The notes under the pieces: model-generated
What the model was told of the DNA's origin: nothing
The model's input: the letters and a program-made list of their open reading frames with translations, nothing else
Database searches by the model: none
Part shown: piece by piece, positions 22,676 through 32,881 of the stretch
Numbering within the stretch: the first letter of the stretch is position 1
Layout: every line of letters starts with the position of its first letter
Made by a program: the position numbers and the translations under genes
Origin: Glebionis coronaria
Taxonomy: Eukaryota; Streptophyta; Magnoliopsida; Asterales; Asteraceae
Direction: 5' to 3'
Assembly: GCA_025667525.1 (NCBI GenBank)
Contig: CM046877.1
Span: 31,879,255-31,943,254 of the forward strand
Length of the DNA stretch: 64,000 nucleotides

Positions 22676-25600
22676 TGTAAGACCCGCATGCTTTTACCAT
22701 GAATAGTACCCTTATAATCGTACGTACATGATTAAAACTTTCCTTATCTAGCATGATTACGTTTCACGAATAGTAATTACGAGTATTACGTACGTGTTAT
22801 TACACGAAAAGTATTTAAGCATATAATACATGATAATTATTATCAACAATAATTATAATCACGAACATGAAAAACATGAACGTAAATAATCACGAACATG
22901 AAAAACATGAACGTAAATAATCACGAGCATATTATTATGTATTTACGTAATTATGATTACGATTACGTATAAATATATATTATAACACGAACGATAAATA
23001 AATAAATCACGTAAACACGACCACGAGAACACGTAAATATTTAGAACACGGAAAACAATGGGTTCCCCTTGTGGGCCCCACCTACCCGCGGCATGAACAA
23101 GAAAGGGGGCCAAGCCCACCTTTTATTTTAACTAAAACAAGAAAAAGGGAAAACATATTTTTCATAATTACAGAAGATTAGAAAAATACAAAACCCTAGC
23201 TCCTCCTTTTTCTCTCCCTTTGGCCACCGGGTATAACACCACAAGAAGGGGTGTTTGTTGATTTTTGGTGATCCAATTCAAGCAAGATCGTTCGTGTTAT
23301 CATCCTTTTTTTGTTTCACGCATCGATAATCCTTAAACCTTTTTTAATTATTTATTAGATCAAGAACACATGAATCATGGGTTTATTAAAAAACTATTAA
23401 TCAAACATGCTAATTAAATCATGGGGGTTAAAAACATGGTGGTTTTTGGGTGTTTTGGTTCGGCCGACGCATGAAACCGAGAGCCGAAGCTCTCGGTGGG
23501 TTTATAATCACCACCAACCGAGACCCCATGGTCTCGGTGTGGTTTAGGTGTCTCGGCCGCAGGGAACAAGGTACCCCGACGCATGTCGGGGTGGCCTTGT
23601 GGTTTTGGGGTGTCGCTGAAAACAAACAAGCACCACCGGCGTAAGCCGGTGGATAAACCGAACAAGCAGGGGAAACACCGCATGGGCGGCGGCTAGCCGA
23701 GAGACCAAGGGACCACCGGCTTAAGCCGGTGGCACCTTTACACAAACAGTGGCAACCGGCCAAGCCGGTTCGCCACTGTTAAGGGTGTGTTTGTTTGGCC
23801 AGTTCAAGGGTTCCACGAGCCGGTTCATGACACGTTTAAATTAGATAAAACACGGGTCCGGTTCATGACTTAATTTGACAAGCTTAATTAATTTTTACAA
23901 GTTTAATTATTTACAAGATTAATTAAATTAATTTACCATGTTATATAATTAATTTAATTTAGACATGACTTAGGTTAATTATTATTATTAATAATACATG
24001 ATTTTAACCTAAGTATTTTATTAGTTAATTTGGACTATAGTAATTAATTAATTATTAAAACATGACATATAATTAATTAATTTCCATGACTTATGTTATA
24101 TTAATAATAAATATTAATACATGTTTTAACTTAAGTATTTAATGCACTTTAATTTATTTAAATCATGTTATATTTAACTAAATCTTATAACATATAGTTT
24201 ATTTAATTTAGATGTATTAATTAATAAACTATACTATTAATCACATGACTTAGAATATTAATCAGTAAAACTTAAGCTTATCTTATTAGCTTAATAATAC
24301 AACTTATTTCTAATTATGGAAACTTTTTATTTTTAGAAACTTATCTATTTTAAGCAGTGAATCTATTTATGGAAACTTTCTATTTTTAGAAACTTATTTA
24401 TTTTAGGCAATTATTCTATTTTTGGAAAATTTCTTTTTCGAAACTTTCTATTTTTGGAAACTTTCTATTTTTGAAAACTTTCTATTTTTATTTTGAAACT
24501 TTCTATTTTTGGAAACCTGCTATTTTTAGAAAGTTACTTATTGTTACACAACAAGTATAATAATACAAGAAATACAAGTACTTAATTAGAATATCCATAA
24601 TACATGATAAACACAACATAATGTTAAGATCAGTAAAACAAGACATGAACATATAAAACAAGCTAAGACATGATATAAAATCAGTTACGTACTCAGTAAT
24701 CAGAATACTTATACACGTATATTATTTATGTAGCATTAGTGAGATCGAAGTAGGACTCTCTTCCGTTCGTCTTCTTCGTTCACTGGACACAAGGTACGGA
24801 TTCTCCGTCCTTTCAGTATGGACATTCTTTCTTATTAGGATTCCCCATATGCAGCCAACTGTTTTCCCAGTATATGTTTTATATGTTTTGATTGCTTATG
24901 TTTAATTAAATGCCTAAGCCATATACATGCATGACCAGCTTCACCTAGTTATGGAGGTACCATAACCATAACACTAGAGGCACCAGTGTTATGACTTCAC
25001 CACGGTGGAGTGATAGCTTGTGGCGTCCCTTTCAGCTTTTGGCCATATTATTATGTTATCATGTGGGGCGTATGGGTGCATCCTAGGTTACATGTTTTTA
25101 CAGATTATTCAGGTGAATGTGATGTGTGCCTTGCATCCTTCAAGGAGCTGATCCCTCCTACCCAAACTTATATTAATTAGAGGCGGCCCCTTTTATTGCA
25201 TGATGAGGTAAACATGTTAAACAGTTTTTATAAGATAAACATAAGGCTTTTCAAACTATAAAACCAGTTTTACTAAGTTATACCATGTTTTTCCAGGACT
25301 AAATGAATTCCGCTGCTATATGTTGTATATGCTTATGTTATTCATTCTATGCTTGTGTGCACTGAGCGTTATGCTCAGCTGTTTTCCTTTCATGTTCCCA
25401 AAACGGCAGGTACTCAGGGACGCTCGTAGACTTAAGCGTACGTGCATATGGATTGGAAGCTTCCTAGCCTTCATTAATTTATGCATTTATTCATACTTTT
25501 GATACTCATTTCCATAGACATTGTTTAGTCCTTTTCATTTACAGTACTTATGTTTGTGTGTGATGAGCTTTTACTTGGGGTACCGATGTTTGTTTCTGGT

Positions 25601-25704
25601 ATTTCCTTTATGGTCATGTAATGTTTAAGACATTTATCCTTGTATGCTTTGATGACACGCCATAATCACGCGTGACATTCCATTTACCAAAATGGGGTGT
25701 TACA
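22676..25704 (-). mobile_element. Solo LTR of a Tekay-related gypsy family
   Basis: 3029 bp, TGTAAGACCC...GGGGTGTTACA, with perfect 5-bp duplications ACATG at 22671-22675 and 25705-25709. Copy 2 shows the empty site (gtgcacatgtatcc, near 61565). On the minus strand it starts TGTAACACCCCATTTT and shares long segments with the Tekay LTRs, for example the ccgtggtg/aagtcataacac section at 24940-25010. It contains no internal gag-pol. It probably formed by recombination between two LTRs. It carries a cluster of hairpins at 23476-23780 and (ctatttttggaaactt)n repeats at ~24340-24520. Confidence 0.85.
23476..23780. repeat. Hairpin cluster in the solo LTR
   Basis: Six clear inverted repeats: 23476-23497 (CCGAGAGC/GCTCTCGG), 23518-23537 (CCGAGACC/GGTCTCGG), 23573-23592 (ACCCCGAC/GTCGGGGT), 23633-23652 (CCACCGGC/GCCGGTGG), 23713-23732 (CCACCGGCTTAAGCCGGTGG) and 23745-23780 (AACAGTGGC.AACCGG/CCGGTT.CGCCACTGTT). 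The position matches the cluster in the Tekay LTRs, but some stem sequences differ. Confidence 0.8.
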
Positions 25705-25973
25705 ACATGTATCCTACCACTTGGGGTAAAACAGAGTAACTGATTTTCCCGCCGAGAATTGGTTTAAATAATTTGATTAGTTCATTTATCATTTTAGCTT
25801 GTTTTAATTATAATCAACTTCTCTCTCTCAATTCTAAACTCATTGTAATCATGGTAAACGTTTAGTTACAATTGATTAATATAATCACGATTTCGATCTT
25901 GATTCTTAATTTGATATATCCTAAGTGATTTCTGGCAATTCGATCTTTCTAATTGCCTAATTGTGTTCTTACA

Positions 25974-26710
25974 GTTTATCACCTATCACTTGTTTTTCAA
26001 ATAATGTTTGATCATGAAGATATGATGATATATGGATGAAAAATAATGGCATTTTAGGTCTAGTCAACCGTAATCTCTTTTCCTTATTTTGGATCCTTAG
26101 TCAGGTCCGGTTCAGTCTCGTAAAACTAGCTATTATGCTTTGTCGGATCGAACCGGACCGAAGGACCAGGCCGAGTTAAACCTGGACCAAACAATTTTGT
26201 TCGGTTCTAAGTCAGAAATTTTGGACCAAATCTTTTTTCCATCTGTCCAGTTTACGTTTTGAACCAAGGTCATTCTTAATGTAATGTTTCAGTTTTTATT
26301 TACTTTATTTAAAAAATGAAATATCATAAAACAAAAGAAAATGGTCGAAAAGGTCAAAAGACTATTCTATTTTTCTCTTCGAGGCCGAAAAACATGTTTT
26401 TCCATATAGGTTCAGGGCAACAAAAAAACAAGGCAACAAGCAGAAGATTTTGATAAATGTTCAAAAAAAAAAATCAAAAAGTAGGTTGCCTAAAAAATAT
26501 GGCAACATAGACCTAAAATACAATGTGGCGCACTTTGCATTTGATTGCCCTTATTCTTTTTGTTGCCCTGGACTAAATTGGCACTTACAACATTTTTTGT
26601 CTTGTTTGAGAAAATGCAATTGGGGAATGAACCCTTTTAGGAATTAGCCCTAAAAATTATATGGGTAAGTGTTTTATAACTTGAGTGATAAGAGAAGAAT
26701 TTTTTCCTAA
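25974..26710 (+). other. Shared non-coding tail of block copy 1
   Basis: Collinear with 61835-62538. Contains a 'ggatcgaaccggaccgaagg' stretch and ends at ttttttcctaa. I do not recognise a gene. Confidence 0.6.
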
Positions 26711-27080
26711 TGTGTTATAAGTTTGGAATTACAAAGTGAACAAACTTGTGTGACAACACTTTTCAGATAATGCGAGTTTAACTTTATAACTTAAATAAAA
26801 GACACATTTTCATCATCATAGGGTTGATATTTTCAACCCAAGCATCGATAGCGGTAGAGGTGGTGTCGTGTTCGCGCTACCAATCAACATGAGGCAAGGT
26901 ACAACATCTTACGATTCAAATATAGTAAGATATTTGTTGTAAGTTGTATTGTAACTTAAAATAACTATTGTTTTCATATTCACTAGATAGAGACGTGCAT
27001 CAAGAGAAGTCTACTTTAGGAAAAAATTCTTCTCTTATCACTATGTGACAAAATTATATGGGTAAGTGTTTTATAACTTG
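26653..27080. repeat. Rearranged junction: 31-bp direct and 27-bp inverted repeats
   Basis: A perfect 31-bp direct repeat (26653-26683 and 27050-27080, starting aaaattatatgggtaag) brackets a perfect 27-bp inverted repeat (26684-26710 and 27016-27042, left copy starting agtgataagagaag). The ~305 bases between the inverted repeats have no recognised gene. The left inverted arm and the left direct repeat belong to the ancestral block tail, because copy 2 has divergent versions of both. Confidence 0.75.
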
Positions 27081-28105
27081 TGTGGTTTAGACTCCTACAC
27101 TATGTGACAAAAAAGTCTCTTATTCTTGTTTTATAGTTGTAAATGACAAAAGAAAAGGTCAGCTCCACTTTCTTTCTCTTTCACTCACACAATAACTCAT
27201 TTATATTTCACATTTTCAGTTTCTTATATCCAGCCACATCTCACGCCAATCCCTCTTCTCCCTCTATTGAATTAACAAGACCACTAAATCCGGCCAACCA
27301 CTAATTCCGGACAACCCAACTCTGTACCGGTTAGATCCGGCCATTAATGACAAAAATCGGAGTCTAAATCCTGGATCGAGGGTGTCGATACCCACAAACC
27401 CTTTGCTGAGGTGTGTGGTTTAGACTCCTACACTATGTGACAAAAAAGTCTCTTATTCTTGTTTTATAGTTGTAAATGACAAAAGAAAAGGTCAGCTCCA
27501 CTTTCTTTCTCTTTCACTCACACAATAACTCATTTATATTTCACATTTTCAGTTTCTTATATCCAGCCACATCTCACGCCAATCCCTCTTCTCCCTCTAT
27601 TGAATTAACAAGACCACTAAATCCGGCCAACCACTAATTCCGGACAACCCAACTCTGTACCGGTTAGATCCGACCATTAATGACAAAAATCGGAGTCTAA
27701 ATCCTGGATCGAGGGTGTCGATACCCACAAACCCTTTGCTGAGGTGTGTGGTTTAGACTCCTACACTATGTGACAAAAAAGTCTCTTATTCTTGTTTTAT
27801 AGTTGTAAATGACAAAAGAAAAGGTCAGCTCCACTTTCTTTCTCTTTCACTCACACAATAACTCATTTATATTTCACATTTTCAGTTTCTTATATCCAGC
27901 CACATCTCACGCCAATCCCTCTTCTCCCTCTATTGAATTAACAAGACCACTAAATCCGGCCAACCACTAATTCCGGACAACCCAACTCTGTACCGGTTAG
28001 ATCCGGCCATTAATGACAAAAATCGGAGTCTAAATCCTGGATCGAGGGTGTCGATACCCACAAACCCTTTGCTGAGGTGTGTGGTTTAGACTCCTACACT
28101 ATGTG
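27081..28105. repeat. Three tandem 333-bp units plus a 26-bp partial
   Basis: Units start with tgtggtttagactcc at 27081, 27414 and 27747, with a partial at 28080. They are nearly identical; I noticed one G/A difference (near 27672). Each has a pyrimidine-rich stretch (ccactttctttctctttcac) followed by tccggcc motifs, like promoter or 5'-leader DNA, but no open frame. The partial unit runs directly into block copy 2. Confidence 0.9.
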
Positions 28106-28822
28106 GTGATATGTAAGAACATTAAATTGAGAAATACTGACTTCTAATCTCACAAAACCCTAATCCATTCTCATACCAAAATTTACACACTCAACTTTTC
28201 TCTGACCACAACGGAATACACATTTTAGTTTGTCTCATCTTTCTTACTGTTACCCTTATTTTTATATAATCAAACAAGAATGTAATAGGTCATTTTAGTA
28301 AGTATCGGTCTTGCATAATAATAGGCAAGTCGAGTTTAACGGGCTTGGACTTTAAGCTAATATTGTCTAAGTATAGGACTCTTAAACCCAAGAGAAGCCA
28401 AGCCCGTCCCATAACTTAGGCCCACGAGCTCCTTATAGATGAGGTATATATACCCTCCCCAGCATGTTAGGGAGGGGTTGTTGGTTTATTTCACTTTCTC
28501 TCTCTAGTAATCAGTCAACCATGCTTTCTCTCCTCAATTTCTCCTCTTTCTCTATCTAGATTTCTCTCTTTTTGGGTTAGGATTAAAATATATTTGGGAT
28601 AACGTGTGGTATCAAGAGCCTAAAGTAGATAAATGATCGAGTTTTGTGGTTTGTTAGTGATTTTTGTAGTGTTCGTGTATATCATCCACACGTCACTATT
28701 ATAGATTTTATCTTTGTTTTCAAGCATAAATCTACACTAATATATAACACATGATCATGTATCCTTTAGATATAGGTGTAATAGCTTAAACACAATAAAT
28801 TTTATTCTTTTATGGTCCAAAC

Positions 28823-29143
28823 TGTAGAATATTGATAACCTATGAATCTATGAAGTGGGTTGAAGATTCCTAGAGAGAGAAACTAGAGAGAGAAAGTGAG
28901 AGAGAAACTATGTGTATTTTATTCAAATGAAAGTAGGGAATCAACAACAACCAACCCCTTTCCATGGTGGAAAGGGGTATTTATATCCAAGGCCATTATT
29001 TGGGCTTGGGCCGACCCATGACAAGCCCATGGGTCGGTTTCTTACTTAACTTAATAAGTAACACTAACCACGAGCTATTACAACATTAATAATATTGTGG
29101 AGTGACCGATACTTCTAATATACGTAAAAACGTATTTCTAACA
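28823..29143 (-). repeat. 3' LTR of the SIRE-like element (left)
   Basis: 321 bp with TG...CA ends. Contains gagagagaaa-rich sequence and a ccccttt.ccatgg.gaaagggg inverted repeat at ~28955-28976. Confidence 0.92.
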
Positions 29144-29493
29144 ATCTCCCCCTAAGGGAGGTCACTCCACGTTTACAAAGTTCTAAACCTAGCATACTAT
29201 ACTAAGTCTTCGTTCTTCAGCTCGTAGTCTTTTCTTCTTTCTTTTTGTTGTGAATATGTTGGTTTGATCTTTTAGGCTTTGGCTTGAGAGCATTGTTCTT
29301 TTGGTCTTTCACGTGCGATCTTTGCCTTCTTGTGAATCTTGCCTCCTCGTGACTCCATGTTCCACACACTTATGTCTTTTGTTAAATTCACGAAAGTTTC
29401 AGAGTTTGGTACAGCGGAATACTTCATTTTGTACTTTCTTGAATTTTTGCTGAACTTTGATGTAGAAAAACATAAGCATGTGGGAACGACTTC

Positions 29494-29609
29494 AACTGGT
29501 TCACCGCAACGCCACCGTCTTTAACTGGTACACAGCAACGCCACCGTCTCTAACAGGTACACAGCAACGCCACCGTCTTCAACAGGTACACAGCAACGAC
29601 ACGAATAAA
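29494..29609. repeat. 29-bp tandem repeat, about four units
   Basis: Units begin aact/aacaggt at 29494, 29523, 29552 and 29581, with core cacagcaacgccaccgtct. There are few substitutions between units. Confidence 0.85.
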
Positions 29610-31535
29610 CTGGCTTTGACATTTTATTCTAATTCGGTAGCATTTTACCTCCAGTCGGTGAAGACCGTTGGACGATATTAGATATCGTACCCGTGACGGA
29701 TAGTTTCAATTAAGTAACTTCCTGACAGGATTTCGCGGGTAAACCCGTTCTCTTTATTCGACAGTCCAAAGCCGACTGCGAACATAAAGAGTGAATCACT
29801 TGGATAAATTATCCTTGTGATTGAAGCCGTCAATTCATGAAACTGGAACAAGTGAATTTCAATTAAGATTTTCACCATCGTTGCTTTCCAGTTATCACGA
29901 GCTCAATTCATAAAGAATCTTGCACGTCACCTACCAAGTGCTGTTTGATGTTAACACTAGAAGGATTTCCACTCGTCACTGTGATCAAATAAAGAGTCAC
30001 TCTGAGTGTTCTGGCAAGATCATATGATAATGCGTAGAGGCCTGGAACGAGTTTAAGTTCAATTAAGAATTAAACCACTGTTTCTTTCCAGTTTTTCACA
30101 AGATTGGTTCTAAAAGAACCGCACGTGTAACCTACCATGAGCTTGTTTGATGTTGGCTCAAGCAGGATTTCCATCTTCATTGTAAAACTTGCGTATTACT
30201 CGGATGTTCTGGCAATATTACAAGAATACTGCGTAGGACTCATGAAAATCTCTTACTTTTCACAGTGTGTGAGAAAGCAAGGAATAAATGGAAAGTGTCC
30301 TAATGAGACTTTTGATGATCTCTTGGCTCTAGACTCGATAGTGCGTTTTGATTTAGTGAGCGATGGCTGGAGAGGAGTGCCACCTTTTCAATATCAGTCT
30401 ATTCGGAGTGAATAAACCAATAGATAACGTGTTGATCTCCTTGTGATTAAAACAAATACCTTTTGAGAGATATTTGAGTTAGCTGGGAAGGGTTGTGCAT
30501 TGCATCACTGGGTCCATGATGTCTTTCTTCAATATCGAGACTCATTAACAAAAATGATCTCAATAGCATATGTATTGACCCGGTTTCTGCCTAAAGTTGT
30601 ACGGAGGGCTTCTTTCTTTACACCCTTTATCTTTACATTTCTTTTTCATTCTTCAACCCCTTCAGTACTTACCAATACATCATCACTAGCACCTTGTTGT
30701 GATTGTTCCAGTGCTAGCATCAGTAATTAGTCGGTACTCAGCTACGTTCACAATCTTTCTCCATCTTTCCTAGGACTTCTAATTCTAACTAGGGAATTGT
30801 CCTTGGGAAGATTCCATCGGCTCTGATGAATCATTGGACTAAACCTATTCCTACCACCCTTTTGTCACCACATTCGTCGTGAATTAAGCGTGTTTTGGGA
30901 AAGTATAGCCACCATGAAAAATCTTTGAAAATCACCTAAGATACTTGTGATATTGAAATCAAAAGTTTTGTACCTTAGGTGTTTTTGTTCATAAAAAACG
31001 CTCCCCCTTAACACGTGCTTTACACATATTAAGTTGGATTATCGTTAAGTCTTTTTCATCTTTTAGCCAAGTATCATTTAAGTCCCCTTAATCCCATTTT
31101 CTCCCCTTATCCAAAATGTTAACCATTAATATTTGGGATATTGAATGGATTAACTGGTCTTTGGGTAAAAATGAAATCGATGTTTGGCCATAGAACATGT
31201 TAATGCTCCCCCTTAAATTAATAAGGGATAGTTGTAGTGCTTTAGTATGATATATTTTGAAAGATTTAGAATCTCGTGAGAAATTCTTGAAAAATTATCA
31301 TACCTTAACACTACATCAAGCCGTAAAAGCACAATATTCACAAATTTACATATTCACAATTAAAAACCAATATAAAGTGGACCTGAAATGTACGACCCAT
31401 TAGATGGATCGTTGCAGTAACTTGTGGTGCACTCCATATGGTCTACCACCAACGAATCTTTCTAAGCTCCTCATCAATCTACGTTCACGGATCTTTTGAT
31501 CAATCTTCTTGATCACATACTTCGCCATTTGCCTT

Positions 31536-32190
31536 CTTCATTCGGAAGTCCTTCATTCGGAACTCTTCATTCGGAAGTCCTTCATTCGGAACTCTTCATT
31601 CGGAAGTCCTTCATTCGGAACTTCTTCATTCGGAAGTTCACTCGGAACTTCTTCATTCGGAAGTTCACTCGGAACTTCTTCATTCGGAAGTCTTCATCCG
31701 GAACTTCTTCATTCGGAACTCTTCATTCGGAAGTTCGTTCGGAACTCTTCACTCGGAAGTTCATTCGGAACTCTTCATTCGGAAGTTCGTTCGGAACTCT
31801 TCAGTCGGAAGTTCGTTCGGAACTTCTTCATTCGGAAGTTCATTCGGAACTTCTTCATTCGGAAGTTCATCCGGAACTTCTTCATTCGGAAGTTCATCCG
31901 GAACTTCTTCATTCGGAAGTTCACTCGGAACTTCTTCATTCGGAAGTTCATTCGGAACTTCTTCATTCGGAAGTTCACTCGGAACTTCTTCATTCGGAAG
32001 TTCGTTAGGAACTTCTTCATTCGGAAGTTCATTCGGAACTTCTTCATTCGGAAGTTCATCCGGAACTTCTTCATTCGGAAGTTCACTCGGAACTTCTTCA
32101 TTCGGAAGTTCATCCGGAACTTCTTCATTCGGAAGTTCATCCGGAACTTCCTTCATTCGGAAGTTCATAATCCTTGTTCATCCGGAAGTT
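31536..32190. repeat. 27-bp minisatellite of alternating inverted motifs
   Basis: The regular part (~31800-32170) repeats a 27-bp unit made of a 15-bp half (cggaacttcttcatt) and a 12-bp half (cggaagttcatt). GAACTTC and GAAGTTC are reverse complements, so each unit can form a hairpin. The upstream part (31536-31800) mixes the halves less regularly. Because 27 is divisible by three and stops are absent, long open frames occur on both strands (nonapeptide repeats such as PNEEVPDEL on the minus strand). I treat these as artefacts. Confidence 0.9.
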
Positions 32191-32881
32191 ATAAACTCAC
32201 TTTATTAATTGTCCACAAACACTTTTGATGACGAAGATGATTTAATATTTTCTCCCCCTTAAACGATGACCCGTTTTCTATTTAAAGAGCTGTAGTCATT
32301 GTTTAAAGAGTCAAATATTGATGAAAACTTTTCCAATTAATGTCTTTATAAAGATTGATTCGCGGTGGCAATAAGATTTCTCTTATCTTGACAAATTAAT
32401 GCACTGAGACGTACACTAACGCGTGTTAGACCAAGTTATAAAGTAAACTTGATCCCTTTGCATGATTTGGCTTGTAAATCATGCCCGAGAAAATTAATTC
32501 CCGTTGTGAGCCAACTTTTCCAAGGAAATACGTGACTTTAATATGAAAACCGGGTTGCAGTCAGAAATAACTACAAGCCATAATGGGCATGTTTTAAAAA
32601 TGTACAACTTTTATACGGACTCTATTTATGGCGCCGTGTCAATATTGATCGACATTTCTAAAGCCGTAAATATTACCGTACTAAAAGACATGCCCGATTT
32701 TAAAAAACGAAAAATATTTTTGGTTTTTCTTGATTTTATAATTTTTATGGTTTTTATAGGTTTTATATTTTTTATGGTTTTTCTTGGTTTTATATTTTTG
32801 TATTTTGCTTTTTGTGGTTTATATATATACGATAATATACATGATCACGAACAAAGGATACGCCTGAATAGTTTACCACCA

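Larger units (their letters stand above)
22596..25973 (+). repeat. Gypsy 3' LTR of block copy 1, split by a solo LTR
   Basis: Starts TGTTAGGAACTCTGTC after a purine-rich taggaggcatggg and ends TGTGTTCTTACA. Net length is ~344 bp once 22676-25704 and its target duplication are removed. It matches 61492-61834. Confidence 0.6.
6874..26710 (+). mobile_element. Composite copia/gypsy block, copy 1 (split by two insertions)
   Basis: After removing the insertions at 11334-21542 and 22676-25704, the remaining ~6.5 kb aligns in order and orientation with 28104-62538 minus its own two insertions. The order is copia LTR (6874-7380), primer-binding site and leader, gag remnant, post-pol-like stretch (~10600-11150), gypsy integrase fragment, gypsy 3' LTR and a tail ending ttttttcctaa at 26710. 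Homology starts at tggtgatatgtaag in both copies, and flanking sequence differs. Confidence 0.8.
29157..32881 (-). other. Long post-pol region of the SIRE-like element
   Basis: 3.7 kb between pol and the 3' LTR with no convincing protein on the minus strand; some SIRE relatives carry an envelope-like frame here. It holds four 29-bp repeats (29494-29609, core aacaggtacacagcaacgcc), an imperfect duplication of a ccagtt..tttgatgtt segment (~29890-29970 and ~30090-30170), the 27-bp minisatellite (31536-32190) and a T-rich low-complexity stretch (32700-32830). Short frames here have no recognisable domain. Confidence 0.7.

Noticed and set aside
22676..25704. Full gypsy element instead of a solo LTR
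   Set aside because: It matches only LTR sequence of the Tekay-type family, has a target duplication directly at both ends, and contains no primer-binding site, gag or pol.
30137..30730. Possible captured plant gene or envelope-like frame in the SIRE-like post-pol region
   Set aside because: The two plus-strand frames (92 and 76 codons) have no recognisable domain, run against the element's sense, and no minus-strand frame continues.
31536..32190. Heat-shock elements in the GAACTTC/GAAGTTC repeats
   Set aside because: The GAA and TTC cores are not in the required alternating 5-bp spacing (GAAnnTTC) in the regular units I checked.
31496..32228. Open frames of 120-240 codons over the 27-bp minisatellite on both strands
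   Set aside because: They arise because the period is a multiple of three and the unit lacks stops. There is no non-repeat domain, and the frames on the two strands cannot all be genes.
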